The position numbers were made by a program, and so were the translations under genes. Shown here piece after piece: positions 6,396-13,063 of a DNA stretch of 15,344 bases. How positions within the stretch are numbered: position 1 is the stretch's first letter; each line of letters starts with the position of its first letter. Source of the stretch: an uncultured Collinsella sp. GTDB taxonomy: Bacteria; Actinomycetota; Coriobacteriia; Coriobacteriales; Coriobacteriaceae. The stretch spans positions 1 through 15,344 of the forward strand of contig UROR01000041.1 in NCBI GenBank assembly GCA_900549535.1, written 5' to 3'. The notes under the pieces were generated by a model that worked only from the letters and a program-made list of their open reading frames with translations, did no database searches and was not told the origin of the DNA.

Positions 6396-7703
6396 ATGAC
6401 GGAGTCCTCTCAGCATACGTCTAAGCCCCAGGTCGAGGTTGAGGCCTCGGGCGGAGATGACAATAAGAGCGCACGCCGCGGCGCCATCTTTATCGGCGTC
6501 GTGCTGGTAGGTTATATCGTCTATCTGGTGGTAACCGGGCAGATGGGGCAGTTCTGGGCCGCTATGTCGAGCGTCCAGGCGTCATGGCTCGTTGTCGCGT
6601 GTCTTTGCATGTTCATGTACCTGTTCTTTGGCATTGTGGCCTATGCGATCGCCGTCTGGCTCGATCCCAATTCGCCCGTCGGCATCCGCGACCTGATCTC
6701 GGTCGAGGCGAGTGGCATCTTCTTTGGTAACCTGACGCCCATGATGATGGGCTCCACCCCGGCTCAGATCTATCGCCTGACCAAGGCCGGCCAAAACGTG
6801 GGCGAGGCCGGAGCCACGCAATTCACGCGTTTTATCGTGTACCAGTTTGGCCTCGTTGCCTGGGGCGCTATCCTACTGCTTGCTCGCATGCCGTTTTTTG
6901 CCGAGCGCTATGGCGACATGACGTTGCTGTGCGTCTTTAGCTTTGGTGGGCACTGCTGCATCTTGCTGGGCATCTTCGCCGTCGCGCTCATGCCTAAGAC
7001 CGTCACGCGCGTCGCCCATTGCATCATCAATTGGCTTGAGCGCATTGGTGTCTCGGCCACTAAGATCGAGGGATGGCGCACGTTTGTCGATGGCGAGATC
7101 TACTCCTTCTCCGAGAAGTTCAAGCTTTCAGCCGGACATTTTTCTTCCATGCTGCTCACGGTGGTCATCACCATGCTGCAACTCGCGTTTTTCTATCTGG
7201 TGCCGTATTTCCTGATGCTTGCCTTTGGCCACCACGAGGTCGACTTTTTCTCGGTCATGGCCGCGAGCGCCTTTGTCCAGCTGCTGAGCTCTGCGGTCCC
7301 CCTGCCCGGTGGAACTGGTGGCGCTGAGGGCGGCTTTGCATTGTTCTTGGGTCATTTCTTTGGGTCGGCTTCGACCGCTGGCTATCTGCTGTGGCGCCTC
7401 ATTACGTTTATTGCGCCGACCATTTTGGCTGCGCCCCTGCTGGGCCTTAAGAGTGCCCACAACGAGAGCATCCATGCGCGCTGGGATCGCGTGATGCGCA
7501 AGCTCGGGCGCACGCCTCAAACGCCCTCTGCGCCCACAAAGCCCCACCCCACGAATGCTGTTACCGTTGATCCCAAGAAGCAGGCTCAGAAGGCTTCTGG
7601 GGCCGCTAAGCCGGCTCATAAAGCCTATGTGCGCCAGACAGGCGACGGTATTCGCGTATCTCCGTCGGCACTCAATAAGAAGAAGCACCCTAAGTCGCAG
7701 TAG
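6396..7703 (+). CDS. Flippase-like / MprF N-terminal-type membrane protein (UPF0104 family)
   Basis: This is a 435-residue integral membrane protein. A hydrophilic N-terminus of about 28 residues is followed by several hydrophobic segments. The first is about 30-47, with others near 66-87, 150-165, 185-205, 245-275, 285-305 and 325-355. The hallmark is PGGTGGAEGG (304-313), typical of the lysylphosphatidylglycerol synthase transmembrane region / flippase-like family. There is no C-terminal aminoacyl transferase domain. Instead the protein ends in about 75 Lys/Pro/Ala-rich, probably cytoplasmic residues. A role in moving a lipid across the membrane is known for MprF but is only inferred here. 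AGAAGGAG seven bases before the ATG at 6396 sets the start; an in-frame upstream ATG at 6330 overlaps the promoter. The next gene is a TetR regulator, and no terminator is seen between them. Confidence 0.85.
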   Translation: MTESSQHTSKPQVEVEASGGDDNKSARRGAIFIGVVLVGYIVYLVVTGQMGQFWAAMSSVQASWLVVACLCMFMYLFFGIVAYAIAVWLDPNSPVGIRDLISVEASGIFFGNLTPMMMGSTPAQIYRLTKAGQNVGEAGATQFTRFIVYQFGLVAWGAILLLARMPFFAERYGDMTLLCVFSFGGHCCILLGIFAVALMPKTVTRVAHCIINWLERIGVSATKIEGWRTFVDGEIYSFSEKFKLSAGHFSSMLLTVVITMLQLAFFYLVPYFLMLAFGHHEVDFFSVMAASAFVQLLSSAVPLPGGTGGAEGGFALFLGHFFGSASTAGYLLWRLITFIAPTILAAPLLGLKSAHNESIHARWDRVMRKLGRTPQTPSAPTKPHPTNAVTVDPKKQAQKASGAAKPAHKAYVRQTGDGIRVSPSALNKKKHPKSQ

Positions 7704-7752
7704 GGCAGTCGTGCGTTCTTCATGATGCGGGGCATATTTGTGCTGTATGGGG

Positions 7753-7776
7753 GATAATCCTCTTACGTAGATTATC
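7753..7776. promoter_or_regulatory. Inverted repeat, candidate TetR operator
   Basis: GATAATC (7753-7759) and GATTATC (7770-7776) are perfect 7-base arms around a 10-base spacer that contains TACGTA. The repeat lies 44 bases before the TetR start, where an autoregulatory operator would be expected. It may overlap the promoter, since GATAAT itself resembles a -10 box. Confidence 0.5.
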
Positions 7777-7819
7777 TCTCATCTGTTGATGAATGCTCGC
7801 ATATCGAAGGGACACGCCC

Positions 7820-8431
7820 ATGGCAACCAGCAAACCGCGTCTTGACCGCCGCATTGTTCGCAGCCGTAATGCCATCCTTTCCGCTTTCGAGCGCCTGCTC
7901 ATGGAAAAGCCGCTGGCAGACATTACGGTGAGTGCCATAGCGCGCGAGGCCAATGTCGACCGCAAGACCTTTTACGTTCACTTTGGCACGGTTGACGGCC
8001 TGCTCGATGCCATTGCCGACGATGTGGTGGAGATGATTGTCGACTCGGTCGAGAAAACGCTTGCTTCCATGGACGGTGACACCAGCGAGCGCGCTCTTGG
8101 CGCGGCGGCGACCTTCTTTAAAACCGTTAATGAGGCACTGTGCAACAACTTAGTGCTCAATCGTCAGCTGATCGAGAATATTCCGCTCGATGATTTTATG
8201 GCTCGTCTTCGTGCGCCGCTCGAACACGAGATTGCCGAGCGCGATCTGCTGCCCCAAGGTCTCAAGGACGAGATGTTCGACTACTATCTGGCGTTTTTGC
8301 TGTCGGGTATTATCGGTATCTATCGCACGTGGGCGCTGTCTGACGGCTCGGTTCCTATCGAGCGCGTCTCTGAGGTCGCCAACGATCTGACTCTCAATGG
8401 TCTGTCGAGTCTGGAATCTCGCTTGGATTAG
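7820..8431 (+). CDS. TetR/AcrR-family transcriptional regulator
   Basis: This is a 203-residue, one-domain-plus-ligand-domain repressor type. The N-terminal DNA-binding domain (about 10-60) shows the family's helix-turn-helix, ITVSAIAREANVDRKTFYVHFG, which I read in two overlapping parts (35-48 and 46-56). The remainder is helical with no recognisable ligand motif. Its C-terminal part resembles the TetR group found in Gram-positives near membrane proteins. GAAGGGA seven bases before the ATG at 7820 favours this start over the in-frame ATG at 7793. It follows the flippase-like gene in the same direction with about 116 bases between, so that gene or its own promoter are the obvious targets. The ligand is unknown. 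Confidence 0.88.
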   Translation: MATSKPRLDRRIVRSRNAILSAFERLLMEKPLADITVSAIAREANVDRKTFYVHFGTVDGLLDAIADDVVEMIVDSVEKTLASMDGDTSERALGAAATFFKTVNEALCNNLVLNRQLIENIPLDDFMARLRAPLEHEIAERDLLPQGLKDEMFDYYLAFLLSGIIGIYRTWALSDGSVPIERVSEVANDLTLNGLSSLESRLD

Positions 8432-8433
8432 GC

Positions 8434-8526
8434 CTAGTTGGGCTCGTCGGCGTGGAAATTCCTGTTCCTGAGGTTCTCCGGCGCCTTGGAGACCTCGCCG
8501 GCGTAGGAGCTGTAGCCTGAGGATCC
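8434..8526 (-). pseudogene. Remnant of an IS3-family transposase (OrfB, start of the integrase core)
   Basis: Read on the minus strand, these bases encode about 30 residues between a TAA (8529-8527) and a TAG (8436-8434). They include GYSSYAGEVSKAPENL and NRNFHADEPN. IS3-family OrfB proteins carry the same pattern (YSSYxGE, APENL, RxFxAxxPN) just before the DDE catalytic core, normally continuing to W-x-TDITEF. Here the frame stops right after PN, and nothing recognisable precedes it. It is therefore a decayed fragment of about 90 bases with no terminal repeats seen. It fills the gap between the TetR gene and the corrinoid transport operon. The match comes from memory of the family, not a search. 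Confidence 0.6.
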
Positions 8527-8543
8527 TTAAAAGAAAGTCCAGT

Positions 8544-9764
8544 TTATCCTTCCCACTCCAATTGGGAATCCTCCGATGCGCCTTCGCACGCTCGCATGAC
8601 CTCGATACCATGCGAGCGTGCGAACTCGACGAGCTCTGCGTTGCGGGCGTTTATGGTGCCGAAGGCGGCGGGGCACACGATAAGGCGCGTGCAGTGGACG
8701 AGGAGCTCTTTGGCGCGGGCTATAGTTTTATCCCCGATCGGCTCGAAGGCGCGCTCGGCCACGCATTCCGCCGCCAGGTCGCGCGCGAGCTCGCAGTCGA
8801 TGTCCCCTTCGTGCAGAACTCCCGCGTAGAACGCCTTGCCCTGCCGGATGAGCTGGCGAAACATAGCCGACCCCGTACCTGCGCCGGCGATGACGAACGT
8901 GTGCGCATCGCCGTGCGGGCGCCCAATTTCCACGCTGCCGAAGCGCTCGTTGAAGGTGCCATGTTGAAGGCCGTAGAGCTCGCCAATCGTCTTGCGCGTG
9001 AATATGTCCTCGGGTGCGCCGGCGCGGAAGACCCGGCCGTCCTTCATGCAAATCACCTTGTCGGCGCTTTTCTGCGCGAGCTCGAGTTCGTGGATGGACA
9101 TGATGACAGCAACATTCCGCGATTTCGCAAGGTGGCGAAGTATTCGCAGCAGGTCGATCTGGTAGCGGATATCGAGATACGACGTGGGCTCGTCGAGCAC
9201 GAGCACACGCGGATCCTGCGCGATGGCGCGTGCGAGCATGACGCGCTGGCGTTGCCCGTCGCTTATCTGCATGAAGTCGCGCTCGGCGAGCTCTTCCACA
9301 TGTGCGGTTTTCATGGCCTCGTCGACTCGACTATGGTCGTCGGGCGAGAGTGTACCCATTCGCCCGGTGTAGGGATGCCTTCCCGCCTCTACGATATCGC
9401 GGCAGGTGAGGAGCTCGGTCCGGGGGCGATCTGTCAGCATAACGGCAAGGTTCCTTGCGAACTCCGCCGTCTTCCATCTGGAAATCTCCCGCCCGTCGAG
9501 CTCGACCGCGCCGGCAAGCGGTGCCAGATGGCGTGTGATGGTTTTCAAGATGGTCGACTTGCCCGAGCCGTTCGGCCCGATGAGCGCCACGACGTCGCCC
9601 GCGCGAACCTCCAGATCGACGCCTTCGACTACGACCTTCTTGTCGTAGCCCGCCGACAGGTCACTTATGCGGAAAAGCGGCGCTCCGTCAGCCTGCGTTT
9701 CGACCGGGGTTTCGAGGTTCGACTCCGCTCGGAGCGTTTTGGGCCGCGGCACGAATTCCTCCAT
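8544..9764 (-). CDS. ABC transporter ATP-binding protein with extra C-terminal domain (BtuD/FecE type)
   Basis: This is the cytoplasmic ATPase of a corrinoid/iron-chelate type importer. The 406-residue protein is much longer than the usual 250-280. The nucleotide-binding domain covers about 31-265. It has Walker A GPNGSGKST (63-71), signature ISDGQ (167-171) in place of LSGGQ, Walker B VLVLDE (187-192) and the switch histidine His225. At the Q-loop position it has MLTDRP with Thr rather than Gln, a variant seen in FecE-like relatives. Residues about 285-395 form a second domain with a glycine-rich VIAGAGTGSA, then AGVLHEGDIDCELA and VCPAAFGTINARN. I recall similar extensions on archaeal and anaerobe BtuD-type ATPases; the function is unknown. 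The ATG follows the permease stop codon with no gap, indicating translational coupling. It is the last gene of the operon; no clear terminator follows. Confidence 0.9.
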   Translation of the reverse strand: MEEFVPRPKTLRAESNLETPVETQADGAPLFRISDLSAGYDKKVVVEGVDLEVRAGDVVALIGPNGSGKSTILKTITRHLAPLAGAVELDGREISRWKTAEFARNLAVMLTDRPRTELLTCRDIVEAGRHPYTGRMGTLSPDDHSRVDEAMKTAHVEELAERDFMQISDGQRQRVMLARAIAQDPRVLVLDEPTSYLDIRYQIDLLRILRHLAKSRNVAVIMSIHELELAQKSADKVICMKDGRVFRAGAPEDIFTRKTIGELYGLQHGTFNERFGSVEIGRPHGDAHTFVIAGAGTGSAMFRQLIRQGKAFYAGVLHEGDIDCELARDLAAECVAERAFEPIGDKTIARAKELLVHCTRLIVCPAAFGTINARNAELVEFARSHGIEVMRACEGASEDSQLEWEG

Positions 9765-10805
9765 CTACCTCACCCGCTTCTTCAACATGAGTGCGATAAC
9801 CACCGGCGCGCCGAAGATAGCGGTTACGGCGCTGATGGAAAGCTCGACGGGGGAGAACAGCGTGCGCGCGATCAAATCGCAGCCCGCGCAGAAGATGGCG
9901 CCTCCCAAGAAGCACGCAGGAATCACGCGGATGGGCTTCGACGACTTCAGCGCCGACTTAACGAGATGCGGAACCGCGATGCCTACGAACGACACCGGAC
10001 CAGCGAACGCGGTCACGCAGGCGGAGAGCATGCTCGCTAGAAGGACGAGCACCACGTGGAAGCGTGCGACGTTCACGCCGACGCTTTTCGCGTAGGCTTC
10101 TCCCAGCTGGAAGGCGGAAAGGGGCTTCGATATCGCGAATACGCATGCGCTCACGGTGATCACCACGACCGCGATGACCGCGATGTCGTCCCAGCTCGAA
10201 CCCGAGAAGCTACCCAAAGACCAGTTGTGCAGGTTCACGATGGACTGGTCGTCGGCGAAGGCGATGAGGAAGTTCGTCGCCGCCGAGCAGATGTATCCCA
10301 CCATGACGCCCGCCACGATGAGCATGGCCATGGAACTTATGCGGCGTGCGATGAGGAGCACGAAGCCGATGGTGATAAGCGAGCCCAGAAACGCTGCGGC
10401 CACCATGGCCGGTGAGGACATGGCCTGGTTCGCGCCCAGAAGTACGATCATCGTAAGCGCGACGACGAACTTTGCGCCCGAGGAGACGCCCAAGATGAAC
10501 GGGTCGGCGATGGGGTTGTTGAAAAACGTCTGCAGTAGGAACCCGGAGAGCGAAAGTGCCCCGCCGAGAAGCACGGCTGAAAGCACGCGCGGCAGGCGAA
10601 TCTCCCAGATGACCTGGCTTTCCATGGAATTGGCCGCGCCGCCCGAAAGGATGCCGGGGATGTGGTCTGCTGGCACGAGCACGCTCCCGATACACAGGTT
10701 GGCCCCGACGAGCACGATGAGGGCAACAGCGAGCAGCGCCGTCACGACGCGACACCGCGCGGCGCGCCCCGATTCGTCGTATGCCATGGAAAGCCGGCTT
10801 CTCAT
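9765..10805 (-). CDS. FecCD/BtuC-family ABC transporter permease
   Basis: This is the membrane channel subunit for corrinoids, haem or iron-siderophores. It has 346 residues and about ten hydrophobic segments, the usual length. Family motifs are clear: IRLPRVLSAVLLGGALSLSG, then NNPIADPFILGVSSGA, the coupling region GPVSFVGIAVPHLVK, and the C-terminal VELSISAVTAIFGAPV. The start at 10805 is only four bases after the binding-protein stop. A second in-frame ATG at 10787 is possible and no strong ribosome site decides between them. Its neighbours are the ATPase downstream and the binding lipoprotein upstream. The cobalamin riboswitch at the head of the operon makes a corrinoid or related cobalt tetrapyrrole the most likely substrate. 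Confidence 0.93.
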   Translation of the reverse strand: MRSRLSMAYDESGRAARCRVVTALLAVALIVLVGANLCIGSVLVPADHIPGILSGGAANSMESQVIWEIRLPRVLSAVLLGGALSLSGFLLQTFFNNPIADPFILGVSSGAKFVVALTMIVLLGANQAMSSPAMVAAAFLGSLITIGFVLLIARRISSMAMLIVAGVMVGYICSAATNFLIAFADDQSIVNLHNWSLGSFSGSSWDDIAVIAVVVITVSACVFAISKPLSAFQLGEAYAKSVGVNVARFHVVLVLLASMLSACVTAFAGPVSFVGIAVPHLVKSALKSSKPIRVIPACFLGGAIFCAGCDLIARTLFSPVELSISAVTAIFGAPVVIALMLKKRVR

Positions 10806-10809
10806 GGCG

Positions 10810-12381
10810 CTAGCCGAGCTTCCTCAGATAATGGAAGTCGCTCGAGTCATCGCCGGTGAACGCCCCGTGCAGCTCGTCGATAATGTCGGCGGTAGAAGTC
10901 ATCTGCTGGTACATGTCGGCGCTTGTGACCCAGACGTTGCCGTTCTTCACGGCTTTGAACTGCGACAATAGCGCGTTTTTGCCTACGAAGTCGTTTAAGG
11001 TGGCAACCGATTCGTCGATAGTGCCGTTATAGACGATGATGTCGGCATCCTTCGCCGTCGCGTAGAAGCGCTCCATTTCGAGCGTTACTGACGAACCTGA
11101 CGTCGACGCCGTCTGCGCGTCATCGAGCGCGTAGTTGCCGCCTGCAAGCTCGATCATCTGCGCCACGTAGTCGCCCGCCCGCCGCGTGACGGCGGCCCCG
11201 TTCGAGTTAATGTAGAAATACGCCACGGTTTTACCTGACGACGCGAGCCCCGACGTTTGCTCGACGCGGGTCTTCTGCTCGTTGAACAGGTGCGCGGCCT
11301 CGTCTTCCTTGTCGAACAGGACGCCGAAAAGCTTAATCCACTCGACGCGCCCGAGTGCTTCGGGCTCGCTCGACGACTGTTCGGTGAGCACGACGAGCCC
11401 GAGCTTCTGCAGCTTTTCCTTCACATCGGGCGTGTGGTTGATCATGGTGTTCTCGATGGCGAGCGTGCAGCCCGAGGCCGATATTCGCTCGTAGTCGGGC
11501 GCGCTGTACTTGCCGCCGTAGGCGATCGCCCCACTTTCGAGTGCGCTTTTGAAGCCCGCGACCGAGCAATCGTCGGCCTTCGTGCCCGACATGATGATAT
11601 TGTCGTTCGCATCGAGCGCGTCGACCAGGCACATCGTCGCCGACGACACGAGGTACACCTTGTTGGCGGGACGCCTTATGACCGCGATGTCGGAGCTCAA
11701 CCCATCAGGTACCTTCGCATCTTGCGGTACCACGAGGAAGCGCTCCCCGTTCGAAATGCAGATAAGCCGCAGGCCGCCTTCGTACTCGTCGACAGTGAAG
11801 TGCTCGGCGTATTCAAGCTGAAGCGCCCCCGTCGGCTCCCAGCCGCAGCCCAAATCGGCGTTGTGGAAGTCGGCCGCGGCGCTTGAAGCCGTTCCCGCAG
11901 GGGAGCCGCCGCTTGCATCGTCGCCCGATTTCTCTTTCATGGTGGATGAGTCGAAGTGGAGCGTGTAGTCGATGGTGTGCGGCGTCGACATGGCGACGGT
12001 CTCGGCCGACACGGCGATGTCCTCGTCGAGCGTGACGGGTATCTCGAACGTGGAGTTGCCGCCGTCGTTTACGGGCGCGTAGTCCACGCCGTCGGCGGTC
12101 ATCTTGTCGTAGTTCGAACTCGACCAGGTGATGGTCGCGGTGTAGGTGTCGCCATCCTTCACAATTGTGGTGGGCGAGGCGATGCTTGCACGCCCTGACC
12201 CACCGGAAAGCGAGACGCTCACAGTGTATTCCTGAGAGCCCGCCGTGCCACCGGTCGCGTTCGGGCTCGCACTGCACCCCGCGAAAGGAAGCGCGAGCAG
12301 GGCGACGAGAACGCAGACAATCGCGCGCGCCGCGATGCTGTGGCGCTTCCTGTTTTCCCCCTTGGGAAGAATCGACCGCAT
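10810..12381 (-). CDS. Two-domain ABC substrate-binding lipoprotein (BtuF/FepB-like)
   Basis: This is a surface lipoprotein that captures the ligand for the permease. The 523-residue product is longer than the usual 300-380. A signal peptide ends in a lipobox PFAGC with Cys36. Residues about 51-146 form a beta-rich N-terminal domain (TYTATITWSSSNYDKM, then STFEIPVTLDEDIAVSA, ending YTLHFDSS). Residues about 185-523 are the class III periplasmic-binding fold. Within it, TEQSSSEPEALGRVEWIKLFG (334-354, read as two overlapping pieces) is the SSSEP...GRVEWIK motif typical of BtuF/FepB-like proteins of anaerobes. The N-terminal domain resembles the product of the next upstream gene (12386-12919), suggesting domain sharing. 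Four bases separate its start from that gene's stop. No strong ribosome site is visible, so coupled translation is likely. Corrinoid specificity is inferred from the riboswitch. Confidence 0.88.
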   Translation of the reverse strand: MRSILPKGENRKRHSIAARAIVCVLVALLALPFAGCSASPNATGGTAGSQEYTVSVSLSGGSGRASIASPTTIVKDGDTYTATITWSSSNYDKMTADGVDYAPVNDGGNSTFEIPVTLDEDIAVSAETVAMSTPHTIDYTLHFDSSTMKEKSGDDASGGSPAGTASSAAADFHNADLGCGWEPTGALQLEYAEHFTVDEYEGGLRLICISNGERFLVVPQDAKVPDGLSSDIAVIRRPANKVYLVSSATMCLVDALDANDNIIMSGTKADDCSVAGFKSALESGAIAYGGKYSAPDYERISASGCTLAIENTMINHTPDVKEKLQKLGLVVLTEQSSSEPEALGRVEWIKLFGVLFDKEDEAAHLFNEQKTRVEQTSGLASSGKTVAYFYINSNGAAVTRRAGDYVAQMIELAGGNYALDDAQTASTSGSSVTLEMERFYATAKDADIIVYNGTIDESVATLNDFVGKNALLSQFKAVKNGNVWVTSADMYQQMTSTADIIDELHGAFTGDDSSDFHYLRKLG

Positions 12382-12385
12382 GGCG

Positions 12386-12919
12386 TTACTTCAGTGCGTC
12401 GGCGCGCAGATCGACGCCGGCGGATTCGAACACGAGCGTGCGGTCGTACCACTGCTCTTTTCTAATACTCCACGCGGCGCAGGCGGTGTCCTCGTCGAGC
12501 GCTTCAACGGGCACGTCGTAGGTGTACTTGCCTTCCGCGTTTTCCACATAGGGGATGAAGTCGGCCTCGCTCGCGGTGGCAGCCTCGTCACCCGTGCCCA
12601 TGAAGAGCTTGCCGTAGCCCGTGCCGGAAAGTGTCATCACGCAGTGCATGGAGCCGTTTTCCACGATGAGCTGGGCGTCCACAATCCTGAACATGTTCGA
12701 GCTGGAATCTACGGTGATCGGATAGGTGCCGTCGGCCACCTTGTCGGCGGTGATGGGGGCAGCGCTTGCGCCCTCGGGCGCATCGGCCGCCTGTTCGGTC
12801 TTTTCCTGGGAATCGGCATCGCTTGCCTTTGCGCTGTCGATTGAATTTCCGCCGCAGCCGGCGAGCGAGAACGCGAAAAGCGCCGCCGACAGGGCGAAGG
12901 CGAGGGTTTTCTTCAACAT
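12386..12919 (-). CDS. Small lipoprotein with a beta-rich domain shared with the binding protein
   Basis: The product has 177 residues. The signal peptide MLKKTLAFAL... ends in lipobox LAGC with Cys22. A low-complexity Ala/Asp/Ser linker (23-60) follows, then one domain (about 64-168). That domain has TYPITVDSSSNMFRI, an MTLSGTGYGKLFMGTGDEA turn, and an end segment DVPVEALDEDTACAAW...YDRTLVFES. The final pattern closely matches the binding protein's EIPVTLDEDIAVSA...YTLHFDS, so both probably carry the same fold. I recall similar lipoproteins beside corrinoid/iron importers of anaerobic Firmicutes, but I know no established function. A ligand-binding or ligand-passing role is a guess. AAAGGAA about ten bases before the ATG at 12919 sets the start. 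An earlier in-frame start at 13018 would lie in the hairpin region and is rejected because the signal peptide begins at 12919. Confidence 0.82.
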   Translation of the reverse strand: MLKKTLAFALSAALFAFSLAGCGGNSIDSAKASDADSQEKTEQAADAPEGASAAPITADKVADGTYPITVDSSSNMFRIVDAQLIVENGSMHCVMTLSGTGYGKLFMGTGDEAATASEADFIPYVENAEGKYTYDVPVEALDEDTACAAWSIRKEQWYDRTLVFESAGVDLRADALK

Positions 12920-12945
12920 GGAGGGGTTCCTTTCAATCGCTTCGA

Positions 12946-13053
12946 CCGCCCGCGCCGTGCGGTGGGCGGGCGGGATGCGAATGCAACGGGCATGCACCGT
13001 CAGTTGGGGAAGGCGCATGCCCGTTGCACGGGGACGCGACCGGCGCCCCCGTG
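12946..13053 (-). repeat. Three consecutive inverted repeats between cbiK and the lipoprotein gene
   Basis: The 144-base gap holds three GC-rich hairpins. CCCCGTG/CACGGGG are at 13047-13053 and 13027-13033. A perfect 14-base pair TGCAACGGGCATGC/GCATGCCCGTTGCA lies at 12982-12995 and 13015-13028. CCGCCCGC/GCGGGCGG are at 12946-12953 and 12966-12973. The first two share bases 13027-13028, so they compete slightly. None is followed by a T-run. They probably protect or process the mRNA, or partly uncouple cbiK from the transporter genes. Confidence 0.75.
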
Positions 13054-13063
13054 CGCGGCGAGT

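Noticed and set aside
8562..10040. Long plus-strand open frame opposite the ABC ATPase and part of the permease
   Set aside because: The minus strand carries Walker A, signature and Walker B motifs. The plus frame has only a GC-driven, low-information sequence.
8544..12381. Haem or iron-siderophore importer
   Set aside because: The protein families alone would allow it, but the cobalamin riboswitch and the co-transcribed CbiK favour a corrinoid or cobalt role. It is not excluded experimentally.
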